Assembly (NCBI GenBank): GCA_964640725.1
Contig: CAZXIJ010000044.1
Coordinates: 1-20,111, forward strand
DNA length: 20,111 nt
Direction of reading: 5' to 3'
From: CALHVX01 sp964640725
GTDB lineage: Bacteria > Pseudomonadota > Gammaproteobacteria > Pseudomonadales > Azotimanducaceae
The notes under the pieces were generated by a model. That model was given only the letters and a program-made list of their open reading frames with translations. It was not told where the DNA came from and did not search any database. Of the stretch, positions 14,183 to 20,111 are shown in pieces. A program made the position numbers and the translations under genes. Each line of letters opens with the position of its first letter. Position 1 is the first letter of the stretch.

Positions 14183-15547
14183 ATGCACAAACACCGCTGG
14201 AGCCAAATTCTGATCAGGCGCCTGAAGAGAGCCTCTCCGCGCAACCTGTTCAAAAGCGTCGTGTCCGAGGCCGACAGCAGCTACGAGTACGCGAGGACCC
14301 TGGCCCGGGGCTTCGGCACGTTTGGCGCTGTCTTTTTCCCTCTGTCGATCCTGGTCGAGAAGGTCATTGCACCCGAGGGGGAAAGCACAGTCTTTTTGAG
14401 GCTCGCAGGATCTGCCTCCTGTATCGCCCTGGCTTTCGTTCCGGAAATCGAACGACGAAGCAAAGCCGCAGCGATCGGGGTCTGGATCTTCAGCGGCGTC
14501 TTCGCCGGCGTCTTCGTATTCGTGAGTATGCTGCTCCTGACCGCCGCTCAATCCTCCGGCGACACCCAGTACGTGTACCTGTGGTCACTGCAGCTGGCCG
14601 TGATGCTCCCTTTTGTGGGACAGCTCATGAGCGGCTGGCGACTGCTCGCACTGGTCACGACCACCGGCACAGCCATGGCACATCTGTGCCTGCTGCTGGT
14701 CGACTCCCCCAATTGGGACGCCGTGGCCAAGTTCGCCTGGGCCCTCAGCCCGATTTACTGCACCTCGCTCATCCTGAGCGCCCTTGCCTCGAAACTGTCC
14801 AAATTCGCCGAACGCAAGAAAACCGAGGCGGCCTTAACAATCGCGACGAACGTCGCCCACGAGCTGCGCACGCCACTGGCGTCCGTTCGCCTCAGCGCCA
14901 GTCACATTCACGATCAACTGAGCGGGCACGGACATCGGCCCGCCGGTCGCGATGGGCTGTCGGGCCAGGACAGTTTTGACAGCGCCAGGACCGCTGCCCA
15001 GGCGATCCTCGAGGAAACCGACTACGCGAACACTGTCATTGACTCGATACTGACCACGAACTCCGACCCCAGCCTGCCGAATGAGGCAGAAAGCTGGGAA
15101 GCGGCTTCACAGCTCGTCGGCGACGCCATACGACGCTACCCCTACGGGAACGATGCCGAGCGCAGCGCCGTCGAGGTTCACATCGAGCGCGATTTCCGGG
15201 CGCTTGCAAAAAGCCAGATCATCATCCACGTGCTCTTCAACCTTTTGAAGAACGGCCTGCGATACTGCATGCGCAGCCACGAGAAAACGGTCTCGGTCCA
15301 TGTGCGCTACGAAAACGGCATCGGCAGCATCGAGGTCTGCAACTCAGCGAACGAAAACGATCCGCCCATGGACGCATCCGCGTTCGAGCGATTTCACACC
15401 ACAGAACGGTACGGGATCGGCACCGGTGTTGGCCTGAATTTTTGCCAACAGGCCATGAGCGCCCTGGGCGGTCGCATCGAGCTGCTCGCGGACAATCCGA
15501 ATGAAACCAAACTCGTTCTAAGATTCCCAAAGGCGGTGCCTGCTTAG
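14183..15547 (+). CDS. Multi-pass membrane sensor histidine kinase, 454 aa
   Basis: Two-component sensor in the inner membrane. The N-terminal 200 residues contain about six hydrophobic helices (near 43-60, 70-87, 96-120, 130-148, 152-172, 180-200) with very short loops, so ligands are probably sensed within the membrane. This layout recalls the CqsS/LqsS class of autoinducer sensors, but that is only a resemblance. The kinase core has the H-box VAHELRTPLA with His226, an N-box around NLLKNGLRY (Asn357), an F-box FERFHT and a G-box GIGTGVGLN (411-419). The usual D-box DxGxG is replaced by CNSANEND. No receiver domain is fused and no response regulator gene is in the window. No Shine-Dalgarno site is visible before ATG 14183, so the exact start is uncertain. 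It lies 166 bp after the PcfJ-like gene. Confidence 0.87.
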   Translation: MHKHRWSQILIRRLKRASPRNLFKSVVSEADSSYEYARTLARGFGTFGAVFFPLSILVEKVIAPEGESTVFLRLAGSASCIALAFVPEIERRSKAAAIGVWIFSGVFAGVFVFVSMLLLTAAQSSGDTQYVYLWSLQLAVMLPFVGQLMSGWRLLALVTTTGTAMAHLCLLLVDSPNWDAVAKFAWALSPIYCTSLILSALASKLSKFAERKKTEAALTIATNVAHELRTPLASVRLSASHIHDQLSGHGHRPAGRDGLSGQDSFDSARTAAQAILEETDYANTVIDSILTTNSDPSLPNEAESWEAASQLVGDAIRRYPYGNDAERSAVEVHIERDFRALAKSQIIIHVLFNLLKNGLRYCMRSHEKTVSVHVRYENGIGSIEVCNSANENDPPMDASAFERFHTTERYGIGTGVGLNFCQQAMSALGGRIELLADNPNETKLVLRFPKAVPA

Positions 15548-15638
15548 ACTTCACGCTTCGAGTCCGAAGACCGGGTTCTGGCCGCTAAACAGCACTGCTC
15601 GGTAGCGAAAACGCGCCAATCCGTCTAGTCTGCCCGCC

Positions 15639-16976
15639 ATGTCATCTCGCGACCTTACCCAGGGCGCCGTCCCACGGTCGCTGTTTAATCTGACTGCCCC
15701 CATGATGCTGGCTGTGTCCAGCAACATCCTCGTGCAGATGCTGGAAATCGGCTTCATCGGACAGCTGGGCACGGCAGAAGTTGCCGCCATTACCTTCACC
15801 TTTCCGCTGACCATGATCCTGAGCAGCATTGCGCTCGGCATCGGCATCGGCACCTCCTCCGTCATCGCTCGAAGCGTTGGCGGCGGCGACAGCGACGACG
15901 TCCGCCGCCTGGGCACCCACTCGCTGTTCCTGGTGGTCGGGGTGCTGTCGGTGCTGTCCTATCTGGGCTGGCTGACCATCGACCCGGTGTTCTCTGCCCT
16001 GGGCGCGGATACCAACACCCTGGTCCTGATTCACGACTACCTGGACATCTTCTATCCCAGCGTCGTCCTGTTCACGCTGACCATGGTCGCCGGGAATGTC
16101 ATGCGCGCCAACGGCAACGCCGCCATTCCGGGCATGGTGATGACCGCCGGCGCGGTTTTTAACCTGGCGCTGGACCCGATCCTGATCTTTGGCTGGTTTG
16201 GGTTGCCGCGCATGGAGCTTGCCGGCGCCGCGACGGCCATGGCGATCTCCCGGATCGCCACCACCATCGTCCTGATGACCTACATCTACCGCAGCAACCT
16301 GATCCTGACCCGCAACTTCATCGCCGGGTTCTGGCGATCGGCCCGGCGCATCATGGCCGTCGGGATCCCTGCCATCGCGACGCAGATGATCGGACCCGTG
16401 TCCGCCGCCATTATTACCCGGCTGCTGGCAGGCTACGGCGAAGCCGTAGTCGCCGGTTTTGGCGTTGCCACGCGCATTGAGGCGGTGTTCATCATGCTGC
16501 TGTTCGCCCTGTCCGGCAGCATCGGGCCCTTCGTGGGGCAGAACTGGGGGGCGGACCGAATCGACCGGGTCAAAGAGGGCCTGAATGCCACCTACCTGTT
16601 CAGCCTGGGCTGGGGCCTGGTGGCCGCCCTGCTGGTGGTGACCTTTGGAAGCACCTTTGCCGGCTGGGTGGACGGCAATGAAGAGGTGATCGCCACGGCC
16701 ACCATCTACCTGAGCATCGTTCCCTGGACCTACGGGATCTGGGGGGTGCTGATGATGGCCTCTGCCTGCTTCAACGCCCTGGGCAAGCCGCTTCCCAGCA
16801 CTGCACTGTCCTTCACGCGCATGTTCATACTCTATATTCCGTTGGCGCTTTTCATGAACAGCCGCTTCGGCTACCAGGGGGTGTTCTACGCCACAGCAAT
16901 CAGCAACGTGACCATGGGTATAATTGGCTACCTTTGGTTTAAGCAGAGCTTCTTCAGGGGAGACAGCGCAACTTAG
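15639..16976 (+). CDS. MATE family efflux transporter, 445 aa
   Basis: Inner-membrane cation-antiport exporter of drugs or other organic compounds. Twelve hydrophobic segments in two similar halves are visible, at the usual family length of about 450. Typical features are LFNLTAPMMLAVSSN at the start of helix 1, a VMRANGNAAIPG segment, LDPILIFG (about residues 178-185) and, in the second half, GIPAIATQMIGP followed by GSIGPFVGQNWGA. The 92 bp before the gene hold no clear Shine-Dalgarno site; the first ATG of the frame gives a sensible N-terminus. The stop codon is embedded in the Shine-Dalgarno site of the following acyltransferase gene, so the two are translated together. The substrate cannot be predicted. 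Confidence 0.93.
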   Translation: MSSRDLTQGAVPRSLFNLTAPMMLAVSSNILVQMLEIGFIGQLGTAEVAAITFTFPLTMILSSIALGIGIGTSSVIARSVGGGDSDDVRRLGTHSLFLVVGVLSVLSYLGWLTIDPVFSALGADTNTLVLIHDYLDIFYPSVVLFTLTMVAGNVMRANGNAAIPGMVMTAGAVFNLALDPILIFGWFGLPRMELAGAATAMAISRIATTIVLMTYIYRSNLILTRNFIAGFWRSARRIMAVGIPAIATQMIGPVSAAIITRLLAGYGEAVVAGFGVATRIEAVFIMLLFALSGSIGPFVGQNWGADRIDRVKEGLNATYLFSLGWGLVAALLVVTFGSTFAGWVDGNEEVIATATIYLSIVPWTYGIWGVLMMASACFNALGKPLPSTALSFTRMFILYIPLALFMNSRFGYQGVFYATAISNVTMGIIGYLWFKQSFFRGDSAT

Positions 16977-16983
16977 GAGGGGG
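16975..16983 (+). promoter_or_regulatory. Shine-Dalgarno site overlapping the MATE stop codon
   Basis: AGGAGGGGG begins within the TAG stop (16974-16976) of the transporter gene and ends one base before the GTG start at 16985. It supports the GTG start and tight coupling of the pair. Confidence 0.75.
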
Positions 16984-16984
16984 C

Positions 16985-17947
16985 GTGCGACGACTGATCA
17001 CCATTCCGGCCTGCCTTCTGCTGACCGCCCTGGTTACGGTACTGTTCCCCGCTCTGCTGCTGCTGGCCTTCCTGCTCAGCTTCGTTCCCGCAACCCGGGG
17101 CGCCGTTTCTACCCTTCTTTTCCTGACGGGCTATCTGTGGTGCGAGACGATCGGCATCCTGTGCGCGCCCTACATCTGGTTGCGCTACCGGGATCCGGCA
17201 CGGCAGTTTCAGGCCAACTTTGCCATGCAGTGCTGGTGGGCCAACGCGCTCAAGGTCCTCGCGGAAAAGTTTTTTCAGCTCGATTTTCACGTGCACGGTC
17301 AGCGGGCGCTGGAGGGCGGTCCCGCGCTGATGATGCCGCGCCATGCCAGCATCGCCGACACGGTGTTGCCCGTCACCTACTTCGCCCGGCCCTTTGGCAC
17401 GCACCTGCGCTACGTGCTCAAGCGCGAGCTGCTCTTCGATCCCTGCCTGGACATCTACGGCAACCGCCTGCCCAACCACTTTATCGACCGCAGCGGCCAG
17501 GATAGCGAGCAGGCCGTCGAGGGCGTACGCCAGCTCACCCAGACCCTGAGTGACGGCGAGAGCCTGTTGATCTATCCGGAAGGCACGCGCTTTTCCCGGG
17601 AAAAGCATCAGGCACTGCGGGCGAAAGCCAACATGAATCCAGAGCTGAATGCCCAGCTGGACCGGTGGCCCGATCTGCTGCCCCCGCGGCTGGGCGGCAC
17701 CCTGGCGATGCTGCAGGCCAACCCTGGACGCGACCTGTTGTTCCTGGCCCACGTGGGCTTCGAAGGGTCCAGCCACTTCAAAAACCTGATCAACGGGTCC
17801 TGGCGCAAGGCCCAGGTGCACCTGGCATTTTGGCGTGTGCCCTTTGCCGAGATTCCAACGGAGCTGACAGCGCTCAAAACCTTTCTCTTCTCGCAGTGGG
17901 ACCAGATGCAGGACACCGTCGGACGCCTGCAGAAGCGGTCTCGCTAG
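16985..17947 (+). CDS. PlsC-type glycerolipid acyltransferase, 320 aa
   Basis: Membrane-bound acyltransferase of the 1-acylglycerol-3-phosphate (LPLAT) family, likely transferring a fatty acyl group to a lysophospholipid. Two hydrophobic helices occupy residues 6-32 and 42-66. The catalytic motif HX4D is His120-Asp125 (HASIAD), and the glycerol-phosphate-binding motif EGTR is at 199-202 in LLIYPEGTRFS. The length of 320 with two N-terminal helices resembles the longer YihG-like members, as opposed to the 240-residue PlsC proper. GTG 16985 is preceded by a strong Shine-Dalgarno site overlapping the stop of the MATE gene. Whether the two act in one pathway, for example lipid remodelling linked to efflux, cannot be judged. 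Confidence 0.88.
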   Translation: MRRLITIPACLLLTALVTVLFPALLLLAFLLSFVPATRGAVSTLLFLTGYLWCETIGILCAPYIWLRYRDPARQFQANFAMQCWWANALKVLAEKFFQLDFHVHGQRALEGGPALMMPRHASIADTVLPVTYFARPFGTHLRYVLKRELLFDPCLDIYGNRLPNHFIDRSGQDSEQAVEGVRQLTQTLSDGESLLIYPEGTRFSREKHQALRAKANMNPELNAQLDRWPDLLPPRLGGTLAMLQANPGRDLLFLAHVGFEGSSHFKNLINGSWRKAQVHLAFWRVPFAEIPTELTALKTFLFSQWDQMQDTVGRLQKRSR

Positions 17948-17949
17948 CA

Positions 17950-18159
17950 GCAAGCCTTCCCAAGCCCGGCGCCGATGATTCCGGCGCCCGGTGCTACTAT
18001 GGGAGCAACTACGGTGGCTCCGTATGGGGTGGAGAAGCCGATCGTTTCGTTCGAGTCACTGACGATGGTGACGAACGCGAAACCTGGGCATTCAGCCGCG
18101 ATGACAACGGCGCGGTCTCAGGCATTCCAAGGCACAGCCAAGGATACAACCGTCTCTAG
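17950..18159 (+). pseudogene. Possible 3' remnant of a lost gene
   Basis: The spacer between the acyltransferase and oxidoreductase genes has a frame ending at TAG 18157-18159 whose last 60 or so residues look protein-like. It is rich in Gly, Asp, Tyr and Trp with alternating polar and hydrophobic residues (GGSVWGGEADRFVRVTDDG, then TWAFSRDDNGAVSG). That style fits a beta-strand domain such as the C-terminal domain found behind some serine beta-lactamase-like hydrolases. The frame has no start of its own and upstream only shadows the acyltransferase gene. I therefore suspect a deletion remnant. Other frames here are open as well, so the call is weak. An imperfect hairpin (18048-18059 with 18068-18077) lies inside it. 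Confidence 0.3.
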
Positions 18160-18192
18160 CCTGTTACCGCAAACGACAACCCTCTGCGCGCC

Positions 18193-18197
18193 AGGAG
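18193..18197 (+). promoter_or_regulatory. Shine-Dalgarno site of the quinone oxidoreductase gene
   Basis: AGGAG stands 5 nt before ATG 18203. It decides for this start over the in-frame ATG at 17975, which would add 76 residues that do not belong to the family. Confidence 0.8.
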
Positions 18198-18202
18198 ATC
18201 AC

Positions 18203-19189
18203 ATGACCCGCTCGACCGCCCACGGCATCTTCACCATGCAAGCCCCCGGTGGCCCCGAGGTCATGGCCTTCGAAGCTCAGGAACCCGCACCCCCGGGCCC
18301 CGGCCAGGCTTTGGTCGAGCACGAAGCCGTTGGCCTCAACTACATCGACACCTACCATCGCAGCGGACTCTACCCGCTGCCGCTCCCCAGCCGCCTGGGC
18401 GTTGAAGCGGCGGGCACGGTCACGGCGGTCGGCGAAGGCGTCACGGATGTCGCACTCGGAGATCGCGTCGCCTACGCCGGCGGGCTTGGGGCTTACGCAA
18501 CCTGGAACCTGGTGCCCGCAAAACGCCTGGTCAAACTTCCGGAAGACATCAGCGCAGAGGTCGCAGCTGCCAGTCTGCTGAAGGGCCTGACCACCGCTTA
18601 CCTGCTGCTGCGCACCTACCCGGCCAGCAAGGACACAACGATGCTCGTGCACGCTGCCGCTGGCGGCGTGGGCCTGATCCTGTGCCAGTGGGCGCGGGAT
18701 ATCGGCGCAACGGTTATCGGCACCGTCGGCAGCGAAGCCAAAGCCGAACTGGCCCGGGCCAATGGCGCGACGCACACCATCCTCTACCAGCAGGAGGATG
18801 TGCCTGCGCGGGTTCGCGCCTTCACCAACGGCGTCGGTGTGCCGGTGTCCTACGACTCCGTGGGCGCGGCAACCTATCAAATGTCGCTGGACTCTCTGGC
18901 GCCCCTGGGCACACTTGTGAGCTACGGCAACGCCTCGGGGCCCATTGAGTCCGTGAGCCCCCAGACCCTGCAGGACAAAGGATCCCTGTTCTTCACCCGC
19001 CCTACCCTCGCGACCTATACCGCTCGTACCGAAGATCTTCGCAGCCTGGCAGAAGCTTTCTTTTCGCGGGTGGTGGCCGGCACGATCTCAATCCACATCA
19101 ATCAGCGTTATGCCTTGAGCGACGTGGTACAGGCGCATAGGGACCTGGAAGCGCGCAAAACCACGGGATCAACCATCCTGAAGCCTTGA
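18203..19189 (+). CDS. qorA: NADPH:quinone oxidoreductase (QOR, zeta-crystallin-like), 328 aa
   Basis: Cytoplasmic NADPH-dependent quinone reductase of the medium-chain dehydrogenase/reductase superfamily. The N-terminal GroES-like domain shows GLNYIDTYHRSGLYPLPLP (44-62) and GVEAAGTV (66-73), typical of bacterial QOR. The Rossmann domain has the NADPH-binding loop AAAGGVG (151-157) followed by CQWARDIGATVIGT. Catalytic and structural zinc ligands of alcohol dehydrogenases are absent, as expected for this branch. The length fits the family (about 325). The start is fixed by AGGAG at 18193. It is transcribed alone after a 255-bp spacer and is convergent with the genes beyond. The gene symbol follows family resemblance and not synteny. 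Confidence 0.9.
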   Translation: MTRSTAHGIFTMQAPGGPEVMAFEAQEPAPPGPGQALVEHEAVGLNYIDTYHRSGLYPLPLPSRLGVEAAGTVTAVGEGVTDVALGDRVAYAGGLGAYATWNLVPAKRLVKLPEDISAEVAAASLLKGLTTAYLLLRTYPASKDTTMLVHAAAGGVGLILCQWARDIGATVIGTVGSEAKAELARANGATHTILYQQEDVPARVRAFTNGVGVPVSYDSVGAATYQMSLDSLAPLGTLVSYGNASGPIESVSPQTLQDKGSLFFTRPTLATYTARTEDLRSLAEAFFSRVVAGTISIHINQRYALSDVVQAHRDLEARKTTGSTILKP

Positions 19190-19420
19190 TCGAGGAACGG
19201 GTCGGCAAGCCTGTCCCGGCAGTTTGGCGTTGTCCCAGCTCACTGTCTTGCGAGGGCGAAACACGATCCAGCGGCGACTACTGCCGACCGCACTCGGCGC
19301 ATAGGGTTTCATCGAACCGTCTTCGGCTGTCAGACCGTACTTGCGCCCGAGATCGCGCTGAGCTTGCGCAAGGTTGTGGGCCGCGAGCTGTAGGGACTGT
19401 GCGATTTTGGCCAAGGCCAA
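19169..19420 (-). CDS. Small hypothetical protein, 83 aa, doubtful
   Basis: Between the convergent oxidoreductase and hydrolase genes, the minus strand has an open frame from TTG 19420 (or TTG 19414) to 19169. The sequence looks protein-like: an amphipathic helix (LAKIAQSLQLAAHNLAQAQ), then KYGLTAEDGS and a basic segment SSRRWIVFRPRK. Codon third positions are GC-rich as in real genes here. It is in the same frame as the preceding hydrolase, separated from its TAA by 12 codons. No Shine-Dalgarno site is visible, and the last 21 bases overlap the end of the oxidoreductase gene on the other strand. It may be a small gene, a remnant, or chance. I do not recognise the family. Confidence 0.3.
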   Translation of the reverse strand: MALAKIAQSLQLAAHNLAQAQRDLGRKYGLTAEDGSMKPYAPSAVGSSRRWIVFRPRKTVSWDNAKLPGQACRPVPRSRLQDG

Positions 19421-19456
19421 TCCAACGACTGAAGTTCTAGCAGCGGTTTGGGACGA

Positions 19457-20111
19457 TTAACTCAGGAACGAACGGAGCGAGGACAGATACCCTTCCAGGT
19501 TCTCTCGGCGAACGTTGTGCCCGGCCCCAGCGATCGCAACCGACCGAAAGGCAGGATTGAGAGCAACAATCTCGCGCGCTCTTTCCATCGAGACCGCGGT
19601 ATCACTGCCGGGCATGCCATGCACAAGCAGGGTGGGAGCCTGAACCTCGCTGACCACATCCCGCCAGGCGGGAAAATGATAGTGCCCCAGGATCCTGGGA
19701 TCGGCTTGACGTTTGCCATCTGCCCAAGCTTCAAACTCAGCGGCATGCCATGTTGAATGCTGTTTTTGACCTTCTTTAATGACTTCAGCCAAAGTCATCG
19801 CCCGGTACCGGTTCACCTGCTTCGTAAATGCCGCAACCATCTCATCTGACGGGGCCTGAGCTCGGCTTCGAAAAGGCGGATCTTCCAGCACCAGCTTCCG
19901 CACTTTTTCCGGGTGTGCAGCCGCAAATCTTGCAGCCGAGATGGCACCCACTGAATGGCCAACGACCAGAGCCTGCTCAAGCCCGAGCTGGTCCAGAACT
20001 TCGGCCAGGTCTATCGCCGGGTCATCCAGCACATCCGGCGGCGGCAAAGTACTGCCACCGTGACCTCGCGAATCGAGCATGACAATCGTGTAGTCATCGA
20101 CCAACGCTCGC
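19457..20111 (-). CDS. Alpha/beta-fold hydrolase, N-terminus beyond the window
   Basis: C-terminal 218 residues of a serine hydrolase; the frame is open through the right edge (the first codons seen encode RALVDDY), so the oxyanion-hole strand and true start lie outside. Visible: MLDSRGHGGS after strand 4, the nucleophile elbow GHSVGA, the acid segment LLVHGMPGSD and the catalytic His in GAGHNV. A lid of about 90 residues separates the elbow from the acid. It ends in TAA (19459-19457). It is a different subfamily member from the hydrolase at 1235, with a larger lid. The substrate is unknown. Confidence 0.87.
   Translation of the reverse strand, partial: RALVDDYTIVMLDSRGHGGSTLPPPDVLDDPAIDLAEVLDQLGLEQALVVGHSVGAISAARFAAAHPEKVRKLVLEDPPFRSRAQAPSDEMVAAFTKQVNRYRAMTLAEVIKEGQKQHSTWHAAEFEAWADGKRQADPRILGHYHFPAWRDVVSEVQAPTLLVHGMPGSDTAVSMERAREIVALNPAFRSVAIAGAGHNVRRENLEGYLSSLRSFLS

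Noticed and set aside
14086..14979. Plus-strand ORF of 297 codons in another frame
   Set aside because: It overlaps the membrane part of the histidine kinase and its translation is Arg-rich without domain features.
16973..17953. Minus-strand ORF of 326 codons
   Set aside because: It is antisense to the PlsC-type gene, whose HX4D and EGTR motifs are intact.
18048..18077. Imperfect hairpin as terminator of the acyltransferase gene
   Set aside because: It lies 100 bp after the stop, has a 2-nt bulge and is not followed by a T-run.

Overview
The window is GC-rich, densely coding DNA that looks chromosomal and bacterial. Gene types (lipoproteins, an MotA/ExbB-type channel, a MATE pump, a PlsC-like acyltransferase, a QOR-type oxidoreductase) and Shine-Dalgarno sites point to a Gram-negative proteobacterium, most likely a gammaproteobacterium; species cannot be told. 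A run of exactly 100 N at 1119-1218 shows that this is a draft scaffold. There are no rRNA, tRNA, CRISPR or insertion-sequence features that I can support.

Layout. 1-2739: a GNAT-like acetyltransferase (+), an 11-bp tandem repeat broken by the assembly gap, an alpha/beta hydrolase (-) and a divergent VOC-fold lipoprotein (+). 2761-9076 (-): a tight seven-gene operon of envelope proteins. In order of transcription it encodes an exported Sel1-repeat protein with a low-complexity tail, an MotA/TolQ/ExbB-type channel protein, two paralogous proteins that join an MotB/ExbD-like membrane helix to a von Willebrand A (VWA) domain, a single-pass coiled-coil protein, an exported coiled-coil protein and a probable coiled-coil lipoprotein. 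9348-14016 (+): a divergent 876-residue fusion of winged helix, Ser/Thr kinase, one membrane helix and a TPR-like domain, then a small RSH-type HD hydrolase and a PcfJ-like protein. 14183-20111: an orphan membrane histidine kinase, a MATE transporter coupled to a PlsC-type acyltransferase, a probable 3' gene remnant, a quinone oxidoreductase, a small unrecognised ORF and the C-terminal part of another alpha/beta hydrolase running off the window.

The outstanding element is 2761-11978. Both VWA proteins keep an Asp at the start of the membrane helix, in the place of the proton-carrying Asp of MotB and ExbD, so the channel and the VWA proteins look like a proton-driven rotary motor whose periplasmic output is a VWA domain instead of a peptidoglycan- or TonB-binding module. 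The divergent fusion protein has ToxR/CadC-like topology with a kinase inserted. The shared intergenic region carries CCTAAC half-sites, two of them spaced 11 bp apart, which suits a PhoB/OmpR-type winged helix. My model, which is inference, is that the fusion protein senses an envelope state through its periplasmic TPR domain and controls the motor operon, itself and perhaps the alarmone-hydrolase/PcfJ pair. I know of no described system with this composition.
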